Source: Cristatella mucedo (Eukaryota; Bryozoa; Phylactolaemata; Cristatellidae). Taken from it: a stretch of 64,000 nucleotides of DNA. The stretch lies in the NCBI GenBank assembly GCA_009760855.2, contig WPIO01000050.1:300001-364000 (forward strand), read 5' to 3'. The stretch's first letter is position 1; each line of letters opens with the position of its first letter. A program made the translations under genes and the position numbers. The notes under the pieces are model-generated. The model searched no databases and was not told where the DNA came from. It was given only the letters and a program-made list of their open reading frames with translations. Below, piece after piece: positions 44,762 through 54,410 of the stretch.

Positions 44762-45096
44762 CACACACATATATGTGTATATATATATGTATATAAATAT
44801 ATATGTATATGTATATATATTTCACGCGATCTCGGTGCCAGTCTCAATTCGCCCTACGAAAGCGGCAGCGCGAAGGACGCCCCTTGCGTAGGACGACGGT
44901 GCGATAACCGACGGGCGTCGCCGGCGGCGACGTCTGCCCGTCGACGCCCCTCGACAATACGCCAGCGAAAACGTCCGCAGCGCCGCCGCCGGAAGACGCT
45001 AGCGCTCGCGGCCGCGGCGAAGGCAGTACCTGTGCCCAGCAGCAGGAGAAGAACCAGAGCCGACGACGTCGCGCCGAGCGAGCGCGACTGCGTCAT
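35980..45096 (-). CDS. Secreted multi-glycosylated protein of unknown family, ten exons, complete
   Basis: I do not recognise the family. Exons (minus strand, 5' to 3'): 45096-45030, 41359-41038, 40796-40642, 40494-38406, 38190-38022, 37703-37524, 37265-37012, 36590-36481, 36369-36278, 36024-35980. All ten join in phase with GT-AG borders and give 1160 residues. Residues 1-25 form a signal peptide (SSALVLLLLLGTG core). The mature part is Ala/Leu-rich and probably helical, has many cysteines and about 23 N-glycosylation sequons, and shows a repeated module (Cys, then 21-26 residues later Gly-Asn) around residues 28-55, 195-217, 409-434 and 609-631, with a Cys-less fifth GN at 807. The C-terminal part (995-1160) differs: beta-like, then the Cys-rich VCGCMN and CFVKCSAP. 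No transmembrane segment or GPI signal is evident, so it is likely an extracellular protein. It has a TATA promoter and a poly(A) signal. Confidence 0.85.
36278..38190 (-). CDS. Exons 5-9: C-terminal half
   Basis: Exons 38190-38022, 37703-37524, 37265-37012, 36590-36481 and 36369-36278 encode residues 878-1146. They are joined by introns of 111-421 bases with good borders (for example acceptors tttttctcgcag and ttttttccag). Exon 7 (LTFYAIDKSGAQSSVARYSV) looks like a beta-rich domain; exons 8-9 hold SFVCGCMNSD and CFVKCSAPKQTVC, a possible disulfide knot. Confidence 0.8.
37916..37963. repeat. Perfect 18-bp hairpin in intron 5
   Basis: Arms CTGACTTGGAGCCAATGG and CCATTGGCTCCAAGTCAG around 12 bases, inside the 318-base intron between exons 5 and 6. 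Confidence 0.88.
38406..40494 (-). CDS. Exon 4: 695-codon exon with GN repeat modules
   Basis: Phase 1 to 2, residues 182-878, open for 2089 bases. It carries GN motifs at about residues 216, 433, 630 and 807, each followed by an Ala/Leu helix (GNLVAAELLRMA, GNYVARDLLALA, GNVAAIQALQLL), plus most of the sequons. Strongly GC-rich at third positions, which also opens a long antisense frame. Confidence 0.88.
40525..40600. repeat. GGGTCAGC-type tandem repeat in intron 3
   Basis: About five copies of a GGGTCAGCTC/GGGTCAGCGG unit, period roughly 14-16 bases, within the short intron between exons 3 and 4. Confidence 0.75.
40642..40796 (-). CDS. Exon 3: sequon-rich Cys segment
   Basis: Phase 2 to 1, residues 130-182. 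It has four sequons (NVS, NRT, NAT, NTT) and three cysteines in 53 residues. Acceptor ccctttggcag; donor GTGAGC. Confidence 0.85.
40933..40982. repeat. 16-bp tandem repeat in intron 2
   Basis: Three copies of GGAGATTAAGCCTTCA, next to a GGC run at 40907-40923. Confidence 0.9.
41038..41359 (-). CDS. Exon 2: first Cys-GN module
   Basis: The acceptor follows a pyrimidine-rich (minus strand) stretch and ends at 41360; the donor is GTAAGC at 41037; phase 1 to 2. It encodes residues 23-130, including TCTLTLGQLASG and the first GN motif (DGNVQAL). LGQLASG recurs at residues 415-421. Confidence 0.85.
41410..41592. repeat. Purine-rich GAGAGCGG tract in intron 1
   Basis: About 180 bases of AGAGAGCGG variants; on the minus (transcribed) strand it is a polypyrimidine tract beginning about 50 bases upstream of the exon 2 acceptor. 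Confidence 0.9.
42119..42232 (-). mobile_element. LINE A 3' tail in intron 1
   Basis: AATAATAATAGC run, then GCGCCCTCAGAGAACTCAATC and TAGGCGCTTTACATTTGC. Only the transcript end is present; opposite-oriented hairpins lie on both sides. Confidence 0.85.
42550..42730. repeat. Foldback (MITE-like) element in intron 1
   Basis: A left arm from AGCAAATGCGGCGTCGTCTA through GAGCTCACTTTCGG (to about 42597) pairs with CCGAAAGTGAGCTC at 42664 and TAGACGACGGCGTATATTTGC at about 42699-42720. The right arm has an extra AT-rich duplication. Confidence 0.65.
43067..43120. repeat. (AC)n microsatellite
   Basis: Over 20 AC dinucleotides in intron 1. Confidence 0.95.
43543..43589. repeat. (GGC)n run
   Basis: Fifteen GGC triplets, giving polyalanine and polyglycine shadow frames. 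It lies in intron 1 of the minus-strand gene. A shorter CTG/CCG stretch is at 43376-43420. Confidence 0.95.
44726..44820. repeat. (CA)n followed by TATATA tract
   Basis: CA repeats (44726-44769) run into an AT-rich TATATGTATA stretch, near the 5' end of intron 1. Confidence 0.93.
45030..45096 (-). CDS. Exon 1: start codon and signal peptide
   Basis: ATG at 45096-45094 with A at -3. It encodes MTQSRSLGATSSALVL followed by a leucine run, a typical signal peptide. Donor GTACTG follows at 45029, phase 1, matching the phase-1 acceptor at 41360 across a 3.67 kb intron. The TATA box is about 104 bases upstream. In-frame read-through into the intron also stays open for a while, but only the spliced form continues into the long gene. 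Confidence 0.82.
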
Positions 45097-45199
45097 GATT
45101 GAGGACGGCGGTGGCGCGGCGACGTTGGCTCGCTCCGACACTCGCGACTGTTCCCGACAGGCGGACACGGTATCGTACTCGTCGGTCGCGTACGAGGCG

Positions 45200-45207
45200 C
45201 TTATATA
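45200..45207 (-). promoter_or_regulatory. TATA box of the secreted-protein gene
   Basis: On the minus strand TATATAAG sits about 104 bases before the ATG, which would put transcription start near 45175 and give a 5' UTR of about 80 bases. Its position and sequence fit a core promoter and support the chosen first exon. Confidence 0.65.
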
Positions 45208-46680
45208 GACCGGACGAGCGCGAGCGAGCTGTCACGTGCGCGACGCTCCAGCCTCGCTATAGCACGCTCTTTTGTGTGCTCGCGTGAAAACCTCGACCCG
45301 GTTTTGGCTGGGTCGTCGTCAAGCGAGGTGCTCCCGCCGCTGCCGCCGGCGACGGGGGCGGCGGAGGCTCTGGCGCCGGCACCGGGAACCGTTGCCTGGC
45401 ACGGCCGGCGCCGAGTGTTTGCCATGCGGCAGCTCGGGTCGCGGTACGGCCCCGGCGTCCATGTGCCATTGTGCTGACTCACGTAATGTGCCACTTGTTC
45501 TACGCGAGCCGAGAAAATAGCCTTTCTAAGCACAAGCGACGAGCCATGCGAAGATGACCGAACGAAATGCTATCGCGATGCGCAGCGATGCTTGGCGACG
45601 CTCCTCTTCCCAGAGTGCCGCGGCGGCTTCAGGCGCGCGAAGGGGGGGCCGGCCAAGCGTTTCGCTGCGTCCGCCGGAGCGTCTTCGCTGCCGCTCCGGT
45701 CGCCTGCGCGACGACGACGCGCTGCGGAATCGCTCCAAACTTGGTTTCGCACGGAGGCACTTCCTTTTAAGCCGGCGCGGCTCAGCTTTCGTTCCAAGGA
45801 TCGCAGAAGCCAAAAGCTTTAACCGAGGGCGGAGACGTGAGAGACAGGGCGGGAGTGGCGCTCCCGATGGGTGACTACCTATCCTACAGGAACGCTACTA
45901 GCAGGAGCGCGCTTGCAACCACCCGACAAGGAAAACGAGCTGGACGCCAGCTCTATCAAACGAACGCAGATCAAATGAGCACTGGGGGAGGGGCGGAGGC
46001 GGGAGTCGAGCAGAAGGCTTCAACTTGCATTGCCTGACGCTCTATTTCTTCAAATGGAGGTGCAATTCTAAAGAGCGAAGGTATTGTGGAAAGCTATAAG
46101 TCTGCTTTGTTAATCGTTAATATTTATCAAATTAAGTACCATTAATTTTGTTGGTAGACGTTGGTCCGCTCCTTCTTTGAAGGAGGCATGTGGCTGAACT
46201 CTGGGGATTTGTTGAATAACCTTACAGTCAGTTGAGTTAAATCAGCCGATTTAATTAAATCCTAAGTGTATTTAAACTGCTGGAGCGCACAGCGGCGCAA
46301 CACAATAGCCATTTCTGACGAGAAGCTATGCGTATAGTTAGGGAATTATTTAAAAAAAATACCTTAATCAGCAGTTAACCATGCTCGACATATGCAACAT
46401 GCGGGCAAGTGAACGGCAACAGCTGCGCATGGGCGGAGCGGTGACGCAGCCACTGGATGAAGAGCGGCGACGTAAGAGATGAAAGAGCGCTGACGTGAAG
46501 AATGGAGCGCTTTGTGGTTAAATCCTCTGTGAAAAGACGCGAAGCGGGGTGCGGGTAGAGAGAGCAGCGCGAGAGAGAAAGAGCAGCGAGAGAGAGATAA
46601 AAATGAGGCAGATAGAAAAGCACAGAGAGACAGTGACAGACGGACGGACCGGGAGAGAACGAATGGCTGCGATCAGGCGG
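45208..46680. other. GC-rich 5' flank, no gene recognised
   Basis: CpG-rich promoter-side DNA followed from about 46.0 kb by AT-richer sequence. Several open frames in all registers reflect base composition; none has a motif, start context or splice pattern I would defend. Confidence 0.45.
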
Positions 46681-46683
46681 CGA

Positions 46684-46870
46684 GAGACGCAGCTACTGCC
46701 GCGTCGTTCGTTCGTACAGCCGTATTAAGTCTACCATGGGCACAGTGCTCGTAGCAGGCTGTTTAACATGGACGCCGGCGTCTGCGTTGAACAGCCTACT
46801 GTGAGCACTGTGCCCATAGCAGACTTAACGCGGCTGTACGAGCGAACGACGCAGCAGTAGCTGCGTCTGG
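46684..46870. mobile_element. Foldback MITE-like element, copy 1
   Basis: A near-perfect hairpin with arms of about 80-90 bases: AGACGCAGCTACTGC, CGTCGTTCGTTCGTACAGCC and GGGCACAGTGCTC on the left each have reverse complements on the right (GCAGTAGCTGCGTCT at the far end), around a loop near 46765-46785. A related copy is at 63.59-63.85 kb. It has no coding capacity. Confidence 0.8.
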
Positions 46871-46910
46871 CTTCGCCAAAGCGAGCTTAGAGCGGCCTCG
46901 CTCGAAGAAT

Positions 46911-46956
46911 CGCTGTCTCGCGATTCTCGCCCGTGTGCGCGAGAATCGCAGACAGC
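46911..46956. repeat. 18-bp hairpin
   Basis: GCTGTCTCGCGATTCTCGC pairs with GCGAGAATCGCAGACAGC with one missing base, 8-base loop. Confidence 0.8.
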
Positions 46957-47785
46957 TTGGCGCAGCCGGCGGCGTCCGCGTCCCGCCCTTCCTCGTGATC
47001 CGCTGCTCAAACAAGGGCTCGAACAATGCCCCGGCTCGAACGCGGGCTCGAACAATGCGAAACTGGCGACAGAACAATCCACCTAAATCGCGGTGTCGTC
47101 ATCAAACAAGCAGAGGCGAAACGCCGAATCAAGAGCGTTCGCCGCCCACGCCTCAGCGGCGGCGGCGCAGCCGAGCCACCGGCCCTCGCTGAAAACCACG
47201 CTAGCACCGGCCCGGCGTGCATCGCGCCAGCCACGAGCGTCGGTTTTTTAGGTTCGCCACCCATCACCGAGAACGCCGCGAGCGGCGAAGGCGCTTCAGG
47301 CCGAGACGCACCCCGACGGCTCTGCGGCCCCGCATTACTGCTGAAACGAAGCCGCAGTTCGCCTTTTGCGGCCGCGACCTTGGTTTTCTCGCGCCCTTTG
47401 CCACGCCCTCTGCCACGCCCTCTTCGAAGCCTCCAACTTGTCCGTCCAGTCGCAGGCGTCGCTTCGGTTAATAATAATAATAATAACAATATTGCACTTG
47501 ATAAAGCGCACTCAGAGAACTCAACCGATTTCTTTCTAGGCGCTTTAGATTTGCTGCAAAAGGAAAAGGGAAATGCAATTGAATGGTGAGTAATATCATG
47601 CTTGATAAACAAACAACATGAATAACATGGTTAGGGGTGACATGCACAGGGTCAGCATGCAAATATGGTTAGTGGCAGCATGCACAGTGTCAGCACGCAT
47701 AAGCACGTGAAGGACGAATCATGCGGATGTCATCAATACAGCGCAGCAAGTGAGTTGGGAGAATTTGAAGTGCTCCAATGCTGGG

Positions 47786-48208
47786 AGGGATGTATCTCCG
47801 TCTGTAACTCCACAAAGTCATAAAGACCATGTGGGTGTTACACAGGAGAGTTTTGTATAGCGCACTCACAGCCTAAGTGGCTTTCGGTACGCATTCGGTA
47901 GCCAACAGACTTCGTCTCACGCAACAAAGAGAAAGTGGGAAGCATAGCATAGTCAGGAGAGCAGTTGAGGTAGTGAGTAGCATAGAAGTAGCAGTTCAGG
48001 ACCGCTGAAAAGGATGTGCCATAGTCGGCAGTAGGAGAGTAGTTTTCGTTGCGTAAGAATTGTGGAAGCGAGTTCCACAGTCTAGGACCTGCAGAGCTAA
48101 AGCTTCTGTCACCAACTGTCTTTAAGCGGAGAAATGGGACAGCTAATTTATTGTCCACACAAGACCAGAGGGCGCGAACAGGTTGAAACTGATGCAGCAG
48201 TTCAGCTC
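47786..48208 (-). mobile_element. LINE B 3' fragment nested in LINE A, TSD AGGGAT
   Basis: Encodes DNKLAVPFLRLKTVGDRSFSS and PRLWNSLPQFL, then the LINE B 3' end, matching 54.9-55.25 kb. AGGGAT is present at 47786-47791 and 48209-48214; deleting the insert recreates the LINE A sequence seen at 6466-6484. Confidence 0.9.
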
Positions 48209-49217
48209 AGGGATCAAAGAAAAGGTACAACTGAGTGTCATCAGCATCATATTCATAGAAGTGAAAGGCTAGATTGTGCTTGGCAATCACATCAGCAAGA
48301 GGGAGAGTATAAACCTTAAAAAACCGGACCTAACACGGAGCCCTGAGGTACCCCATATTATCAGAGGTACCTCGGATGATCTTTGTCCATTCACGTCAAT
48401 ACTCTGGAGTCTCCCACTGAGATAGGACCTGAACCACTGCAGAGCAGTGCCAGTGATGCCCAGGCGAGATGAGAGGCGCTCTAGAAGAACTTTGTGATCG
48501 ATGGTATCAAAAGCTGCCGAAAGACCAAGCAAAACACGCAGAGACACTCTACCCATGTCTGCATTCCTAAGTAGGTCGTTGTATACCCGAAGCAATGCTG
48601 ACTCTGTGGAGTGATTAGCTCTAAAATTAGACTGGAACTTGCTAGCAGAGTTTGATGGTTTGATATTTCAGCTGGTCTGCCACGACTCGTTCCAGGGTCT
48701 TTGATAGGAATTGTAGAAGGGAGACTTGGCGGTAGTTGCTCAAGTTCTCTTGGTCTAGTGTCGCTTTCTTGAGAAGTGGCCTGACTACAGCTTTTTTGAA
48801 AGGTGCTGGGACATGACCTGAGGCTAATTACATATTAATGATGTTAGTTATGCATGGAAGCAGCAGATCAATGCAACGTAGGAGCAGGACGGTGGGAATA
48901 GGGTCCAGAAGACTTGTTGTCTACTTTGATTGGGATACGAACTTTAGGACTAGATCACTAGTGACCTGCTTAAATGTAGAAATTGATGTGCAGCCAGAAA
49001 TCTGGGAACAGCATTCTAGTGGGAAGTTGTTATCACAGGAATGGACTCCTTGATCTTGTCTATCTTCTGCACAAAGAATCGAGAGAAGCGATCGGCTAGA
49101 TTTTCACAAGGATCATCAGGCAAGGAGCAAATCTGGGAGCGGTTGAGGAGATGGTTGATCGTCAACATCAGCATTTTTGGATTGTGCATCTGTGATTCAA
49201 TAATGTCTTTATAGAAG

Positions 49218-50360
49218 CTAGACGGGCTTTGCTAGGATCGATTGGTACAACCTACAGTAGTCTTCATACGCCTGTCGATGGACAGTCAGTCCTGATCTTG
49301 TGTATGCTTTTTCAAGCTTGCGCTTAGTAGACCTGGCTAGTTTAATGTCTGTGGTAAACCATAGGCCGTCTGGGCGAGGGCGCACAGTGCGCTTTGTCAG
49401 AGGTGCAAACTCGTCGAGCGTGTCAGCTAGTGTCGTGTTGTATCTATCTATCAATGATGACAGATTGGAGGGAAAACTGAGCAGAAGAGGTGAAGCAGAT
49501 ATTCTCGTACGGACAGCATCGATGTCGAGGGTCTTGAGGTTTCGCGATTCACAGGTTATTTTAGAGGAGGAGGTGGGCACACACTGTAGATTAAATGAGA
49601 TTTGCATGTGGTCAGACAAGCAGGATTTGATAATAATGGGTGATGATAAAGTGCAGCTGTATAAGAAAATCTGGTCGAGTGTGTGACCCTTGATGTGAGT
49701 AAGGCCATGCACATGAGCCACAAGAGACAATGAGTCAGTCAATGCACGAAATTCGGTGCTGAAAGCGTCAGATACGTTATCAAAGTTAACGTTGAAATCA
49801 CCAATAACTAGGAAGGATTGATTTATTGCCCACAGAATCGAAATGAGAGCGGAGGAATCTGAGATAAAAGAGGATTTGGTACCTGGTGCGAGATAGACTG
49901 CTGCCACTATCGGTAGCTTGTTTTCAGATGAGACCAGGACAATTGATTCAAAAGACTGCTTCGAAGGTACTGCAATTGGCTTGAAGTTGAATTTCGATGG
50001 CACGATAATAGCACCTCCACCTCCAGTTTTGATTGCTCTAGGGGTGTGAAAGAACGAGAAACCAGATGGGGTTGCGTCTTCTATTGTCGGGCAGTTTATC
50101 GATTTTAGCCAAGTTTCTGTTAGGGCGAGCAGGTCGATACCATTTTCAGAAATGAGGTCGCTTATTACCTGAGGTTTATTGCACGTCGTGCGAGGATTCC
50201 AAAGGCAGGCGTTAAGTCTGGCCGATGGAGTTACAACAGGCCTGATGACCACTAAGTTAGAGAGATTCACAGTGACGCATGTGGGGGAGCGTGCTGAGCG
50301 GTTCGAGACAATGATAGGAATACCAAACGAGCGGGTACTCAGCTCGAAATGCCCGCCCAA
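49218..50360 (-). CDS. LINE A apurinic-type endonuclease domain
   Basis: A 380-codon frame. Motifs of the exonuclease/endonuclease/phosphatase fold in non-LTR elements: LLALTETWL, GGGGAIIVPS, the catalytic GDFNVNFD, THIKGHTLDQIF and SDHMQISFNL. It nicks target DNA to prime reverse transcription. The frame runs into the linker before the RT (YEDYCRLYQSILAKP). The open state suggests this part decayed less than the adjacent RT, or that the copy is relatively young. Confidence 0.88.
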   Translation of the reverse strand: MGGHFELSTRSFGIPIIVSNRSARSPTCVTVNLSNLVVIRPVVTPSARLNACLWNPRTTCNKPQVISDLISENGIDLLALTETWLKSINCPTIEDATPSGFSFFHTPRAIKTGGGGAIIVPSKFNFKPIAVPSKQSFESIVLVSSENKLPIVAAVYLAPGTKSSFISDSSALISILWAINQSFLVIGDFNVNFDNVSDAFSTEFRALTDSLSLVAHVHGLTHIKGHTLDQIFLYSCTLSSPIIIKSCLSDHMQISFNLQCVPTSSSKITCESRNLKTLDIDAVRTRISASPLLLSFPSNLSSLIDRYNTTLADTLDEFAPLTKRTVRPRPDGLWFTTDIKLARSTKRKLEKAYTRSGLTVHRQAYEDYCRLYQSILAKPV

Positions 50361-50520
50361 TGAGCGGCGTCTGACCTGGCGGTTCCGTGTACCTCGGTGG
50401 CTACGGGTCGCTTTTCTTTTGTTAATGCATAGTTCATGAATCTTAGAAACCGCATCAATATCTAGGAATGCATTTGATCTACGATGACTGAGCGAAAACA
50501 GTTGCTGACGATCATAACTT

Positions 50521-51884
50521 ACATGCAGGTTACTAGCCGCCGGCGTAGCTAAGGCAGCCGCCGGCGTGGGAGACCCAGCAGCCCAAAGCGATAAGCGTTT
50601 CGATATCCACAGGCACGTAATTTCTTACGCGCTACGGTCAAATAACAATCAGAATAACTGTAGACAAGTCTTAGCTGCATTGTTTCCGTATACGACGTTC
50701 GCAAGAACTTCGGTTTTCGGAAGAACTCTGCAACGAACACGAATGGTTGAGCGTCTGAGCCTATAATAATTAGTTTAGCCGTTTAGTATTAGTTGTCAGT
50801 GGCAGCATGCACACTGTCAGCACGCATAAGCACCGAGTCCGAGATTTCTGAGCGCATACGTCACGTGCGCACCAACGACCTCGATCTCGTCGAGCCTGCT
50901 TCAAAGTGTCTTCTCGCTCGCATGTCCGCCCATCCCGGATGTAGGGATCTTCTCGAGCTCGCGTCCGCGTATCTGCTACTCGGATCTGTCTGTCCGAGGT
51001 ACCCCGATCCGCTCGAGCGCCGACTCTTTTTCGAAGTTTGCTGTTCCCGATTGCTTGGAATAGCCGAGCACTATCCAGGCTTCCTATTTTCTGCACCCGA
51101 TATTACCCCAGAGTAGGCGGACCCACTGACATTCGATATGTCGGGCTGGGCGTCACCTTGCTCCGGAAGGGCAAAGCTTTGGGTCAGCTCCCAGAGGCCC
51201 GAGAACCGGAACTTGGGGCAGCGTGCTAGCTCTCTTTCGGCGGAAGCTCTCGACGGTAGTGAACGTCCGCAACATCTACCACAGAGTGCTCAGCTAGCCG
51301 GGTCTTGGATGGCATACGCTTGCACTGGGCTTGTACTGTTGAGACGGAGTCCTATGACGGTGCGACTGTGGAAGCCGACTGAGCACTAACACGTTTGTTC
51401 TCGCTTGCGGCGTCATCCAGTGCCCCTGTAGTTTACCTTATATAGGACCTTACTCTGTAGACTTGCTGAGTTCCCCCTTTGTATAGCGCATGCGTGTGTA
51501 TTATATAAAGAGGTTTAACCTAACGGCCGCTTGTCTTACCCTAGCTCAGCGGCATGGCAAGCGGCATCGTGGCCGGAGTATAGCGGGGTTTGGCGGAACT
51601 AGACTTGGACCTCTAGAACTCGGCTACGCGATACAGGGCCGTGCCTGCCCTACGAACCTTGCTCTTTGACCCCGCGCCCGCCTTGCAGCAGCGAGTTCTC
51701 TCTCTCTGTGTTTCTCCGTGTTGCTAGCGTTACCAGCATTCGCAGCAGCTGAGAAGTTTGCTAAAGTTGACAGCGAAAGATCAGCCAAGGGGCAGAAGGG
51801 TGAGTCTTCACTCGGATACTGGAGAGCCTCACTCTCACACCTCTGAATCCGCTTTCGCGTTAGCAAATAAACGCCCACTATCCC
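50521..51884. other. Intergenic, no gene recognised
   Basis: It contains a 40-base scrap of LINE A 3' UTR (50792-50831). The open frame at 50793-51116 starts inside that scrap and has no recognisable motif. TATATAAAG occurs at about 51501 and AATAAA at about 51863. Confidence 0.45.
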
Positions 51885-52050
51885 CTTTAAATAAATAAAA
51901 CAATATAATATAATTCATGTGTATAGCACCCTAAGAGAACTTAATATCTATTCAAGCGCTTCGCATTTGCCTCGGGGCTCGAGCCTACGACCTCAGCAGG
52001 ACCTTGGTCGGGGCGAGCACCTTAACCACTGGACCAAACCAGCTCGGCAT
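51885..52050 (-). mobile_element. tRNA-derived SINE, family S1
   Basis: Minus-strand copy: box A GGTCCAGTGGTTAAGGTGC, box B GTAGGCTCGAGCCC, tail GCGCTTGAATAGATATTAAG and an AT-rich end. Confidence 0.88.
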
Positions 52051-52364
52051 TTAGTGGGTACTTAGATACGCTGAGCGTCCAGTTCCAAAACAATCTATCT
52101 TTAACTGAGCTTAAGTTAGCTCTTCGCAATCGCGTCGGCCTCCTGCTGCTATGTAACAGTGCAAGCATTTGGGAGTGCTTAGATATTGACACTGCGCATG
52201 CCTAGTAGAGCCGGTCCTTGCACGCTCGACTTGTCATCTAGACGTCGCCGAGACTCTCCGTGCCCCCCCTCGTGCTTCCTGCCAGCAGCTCACAGTTGGT
52301 ATGAAAAACTTAGCAGCTGCGTTTGCCTGCCGGGAACGTGGTCACGTGGCACGTGGTCACAAAG

Positions 52365-52500
52365 ATTTAACAGCCTCATTTAAATGGCGGCTGAAGAGCC
52401 TTCGCGACTTTCACCACTTCTGCTTGCAGTGGGCAACAGAGGATCGGTCTCAATAGCTCGACCGGTTGAGAACTGAACAGGTAACCGCGAGGTTGTGGTC
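52365..52500 (-). mobile_element. SINE S2, partial or chimeric
   Basis: The CAGCCTCATTTAAATGG end and CTTGCAGTGGGCAACAGAGG body match S2. The box-B side (52430-52500) is diverged and may be replaced by unrelated sequence. Confidence 0.5.
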
Positions 52501-52927
52501 CGGTCCATCTCGAAAAGAAAACTTTCGCCGCTTGGTCCTTGGACAGAAGGGCTTGCCTATTTTACGTTAGAACACAAAGCAGCGACGCTGCAGCGAGGGT
52601 GCGCGGCGGCCGCTCGTCGCCGAGCAGCCGCTGCTGAGCGGTCGCATCCGCTTCACGACGTAGATCGAGAACGAGACGGAGAACGAAAACGAGACCGAGA
52701 ACGAGACCGAGACGGAGAACGAGAACAAAAGCGGCGGGTCAATGAGCTAAACATTATTTCGCTGAAGATTTTGCTACGCTGGTTTTGAATTACCGTAGAT
52801 TCCTTCAAGAAACCCCTTGATACCATCGAGGAATCTCTTGACCCGGAACCGGGAGTCAGGGGGCGACGATGCGTGGAAGTTTTCTAGATCGACGCGGATT
52901 TTGGATGCAAACGGCGAAGCGGGTTCC

Positions 52928-53101
52928 TCAGCCTCAGCTCCCGTCAGCCTCAGCTCCCGTCAGCCTCAGCTCCCGTCAGCCTCAGCTCCCGTCAGCCTCA
53001 GCTCCCGTCAGCCACAGCTCCCGTCAGCCTCAGCTCCCGTCAGCCTCAGCTCCCGTCAGCCTCAGCTCCCGTCAGCCTCAGCTCCCGTCAGCCTCAGCTA
53101 C
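52928..53101. repeat. 16-bp minisatellite, about 11 copies
   Basis: Unit CCTCAGCTCCCGTCAG repeated about 10.5 times with a single CACAG variant, so highly homogeneous. Period 16 gives Ser/Pro/Gln-rich shadow frames but no gene. Confidence 0.95.
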
Positions 53102-53149
53102 AATTATCAAGCCAAGACAGAACTAGAGAGCTAGTTGAATTTTTTACAA

Positions 53150-54410
53150 GTTACCGTGGGAGACAGCTCCTAATCTTGGACAGGGATCGGATGTGATGGC
53201 TAGCTGTAGAGGCAGTCTTCTGAATGAAGCTTTTGAAATTGAGGCAGCCGTTGAACACGACACCTACATTTCGAGCACGTGGTGATTGCCGCACAATAGC
53301 ATCACCTATTAGAACGGCAAAGCCTTTAAATCCAGCCACACGCTTAGGGTGTCCTATGGGCAGCAGTTCGGTTTTATCATCATTTAATTTCAGGAAGTTT
53401 TCCGACATCCAGAATCGAATATCGGCAAGGCAAGCATTCAGTTTCTCAGTTGCCGCAGCAGATTCCGACGGTTTGAAAGACAAATACAACTGAGTATCGT
53501 CAGCATAAAAGTGATATCCTATTCCATGGGCCTTATTCACTTTTCCCAAAGGTTGTGTATAAATGGAGAACAGCAAGGGACCAAGTACAGACCCTTGAGG
53601 GACTCCACAGGTGACCCTTCTAGTGTCTGAGACCTGACCCCCACACGACACGGATTGAACACGATCAGACAAGTATGATTTAAACAAGCCAGTGCCTCGT
53701 CTGCCAGACCGATCGTGGTTCTCAATCGTTCAAGCAGAACTTCGTGATCAATAGTGTCGAAGGCAGCAGACAGATCTAGAAGAGCTAGGGCAGTGACATT
53801 CTCGTCGTCGTTGCCACGTAGAATGTCATTGTTAACACGGAGGAGAGCAGTTTCAGTAGAGTGCTGCCTCTTGAACCCTGATTGAAATGTTTCTGACATT
53901 CCATTATTTTCAATACATTCAACTAGCTGCTTAGCAACAATTTTTTCAAGAATCTTTGATAAGAATGGAAGAAGGGAAACTGGGTGATAGTTTGCTAGGA
54001 TCTCTGTGTCTAATCCAGGCTTTTTAAGAATAGGTCTAACGATTGCCGATTTGAAGGACTTGGGGACGACCCCTCTTCCCAAAGAAGCATTAAAAATCTT
54101 GGTTATGGCAGGGCTAAGTTGGTTTTCTAGGGAAGACCACAGAGATGAAGGTATGGGGTCTTCAGGAGACGAGCTCTTTTTGCTAGACCTTATTAAGGCA
54201 GCCACTTCGCTTGCAGAAACGTTGGACAACCTTTTAAGGAAGGTCACAGTTGAGGAACGGCGATTGCTTTGGTCGGAGGGGGCTTAATGGAGGCACGAAT
54301 GTGCACAATTTTTTCAGTAAAGAAGGCTGAAAACTTTTCGGCTGAGCCCTTAATATCTGGGGAGTCAGATCTCGCAGCATTGGCCAGTAACCGAACTGCT
54401 GCTCATAGGA
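53150..54410 (-). mobile_element. LINE B RT fragment (frameshifted)
   Basis: Minus strand: [55 protein letters not shown], then a one-base deletion near 53690, then [32 protein letters not shown] and [14 protein letters not shown] different family from LINE A but the same L2/CR1-like architecture. Confidence 0.9.

Larger units (their letters stand above)
47465..50520 (-). mobile_element. LINE A, longest copy (endonuclease, RT, 3' tail)
   Basis: Minus strand. From its 3' end: TTA tail (47470-47487), tail block and 3' UTR to about 47720, an internal deletion jumping to the middle of the RT (missing what lies at 5650-6405 in the 5.4 kb copy), a nested LINE B fragment (47786-48208), RT core (MLRVYNDLLRNADMGRVSL to [15 protein letters not shown], 48287-48595), RT N-terminal region with stops (48600-49200), and the endonuclease (49218-50360). 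Dead as a whole. Confidence 0.9.

Noticed and set aside
47026-47589. 187-codon open frame
   Set aside because: Ends in the AAT-repeat tail of LINE A and has no recognisable domain; composition artefact.
52928-53101. CRISPR-like array
   Set aside because: Repeats are directly adjacent without spacers; it is a minisatellite in animal DNA.
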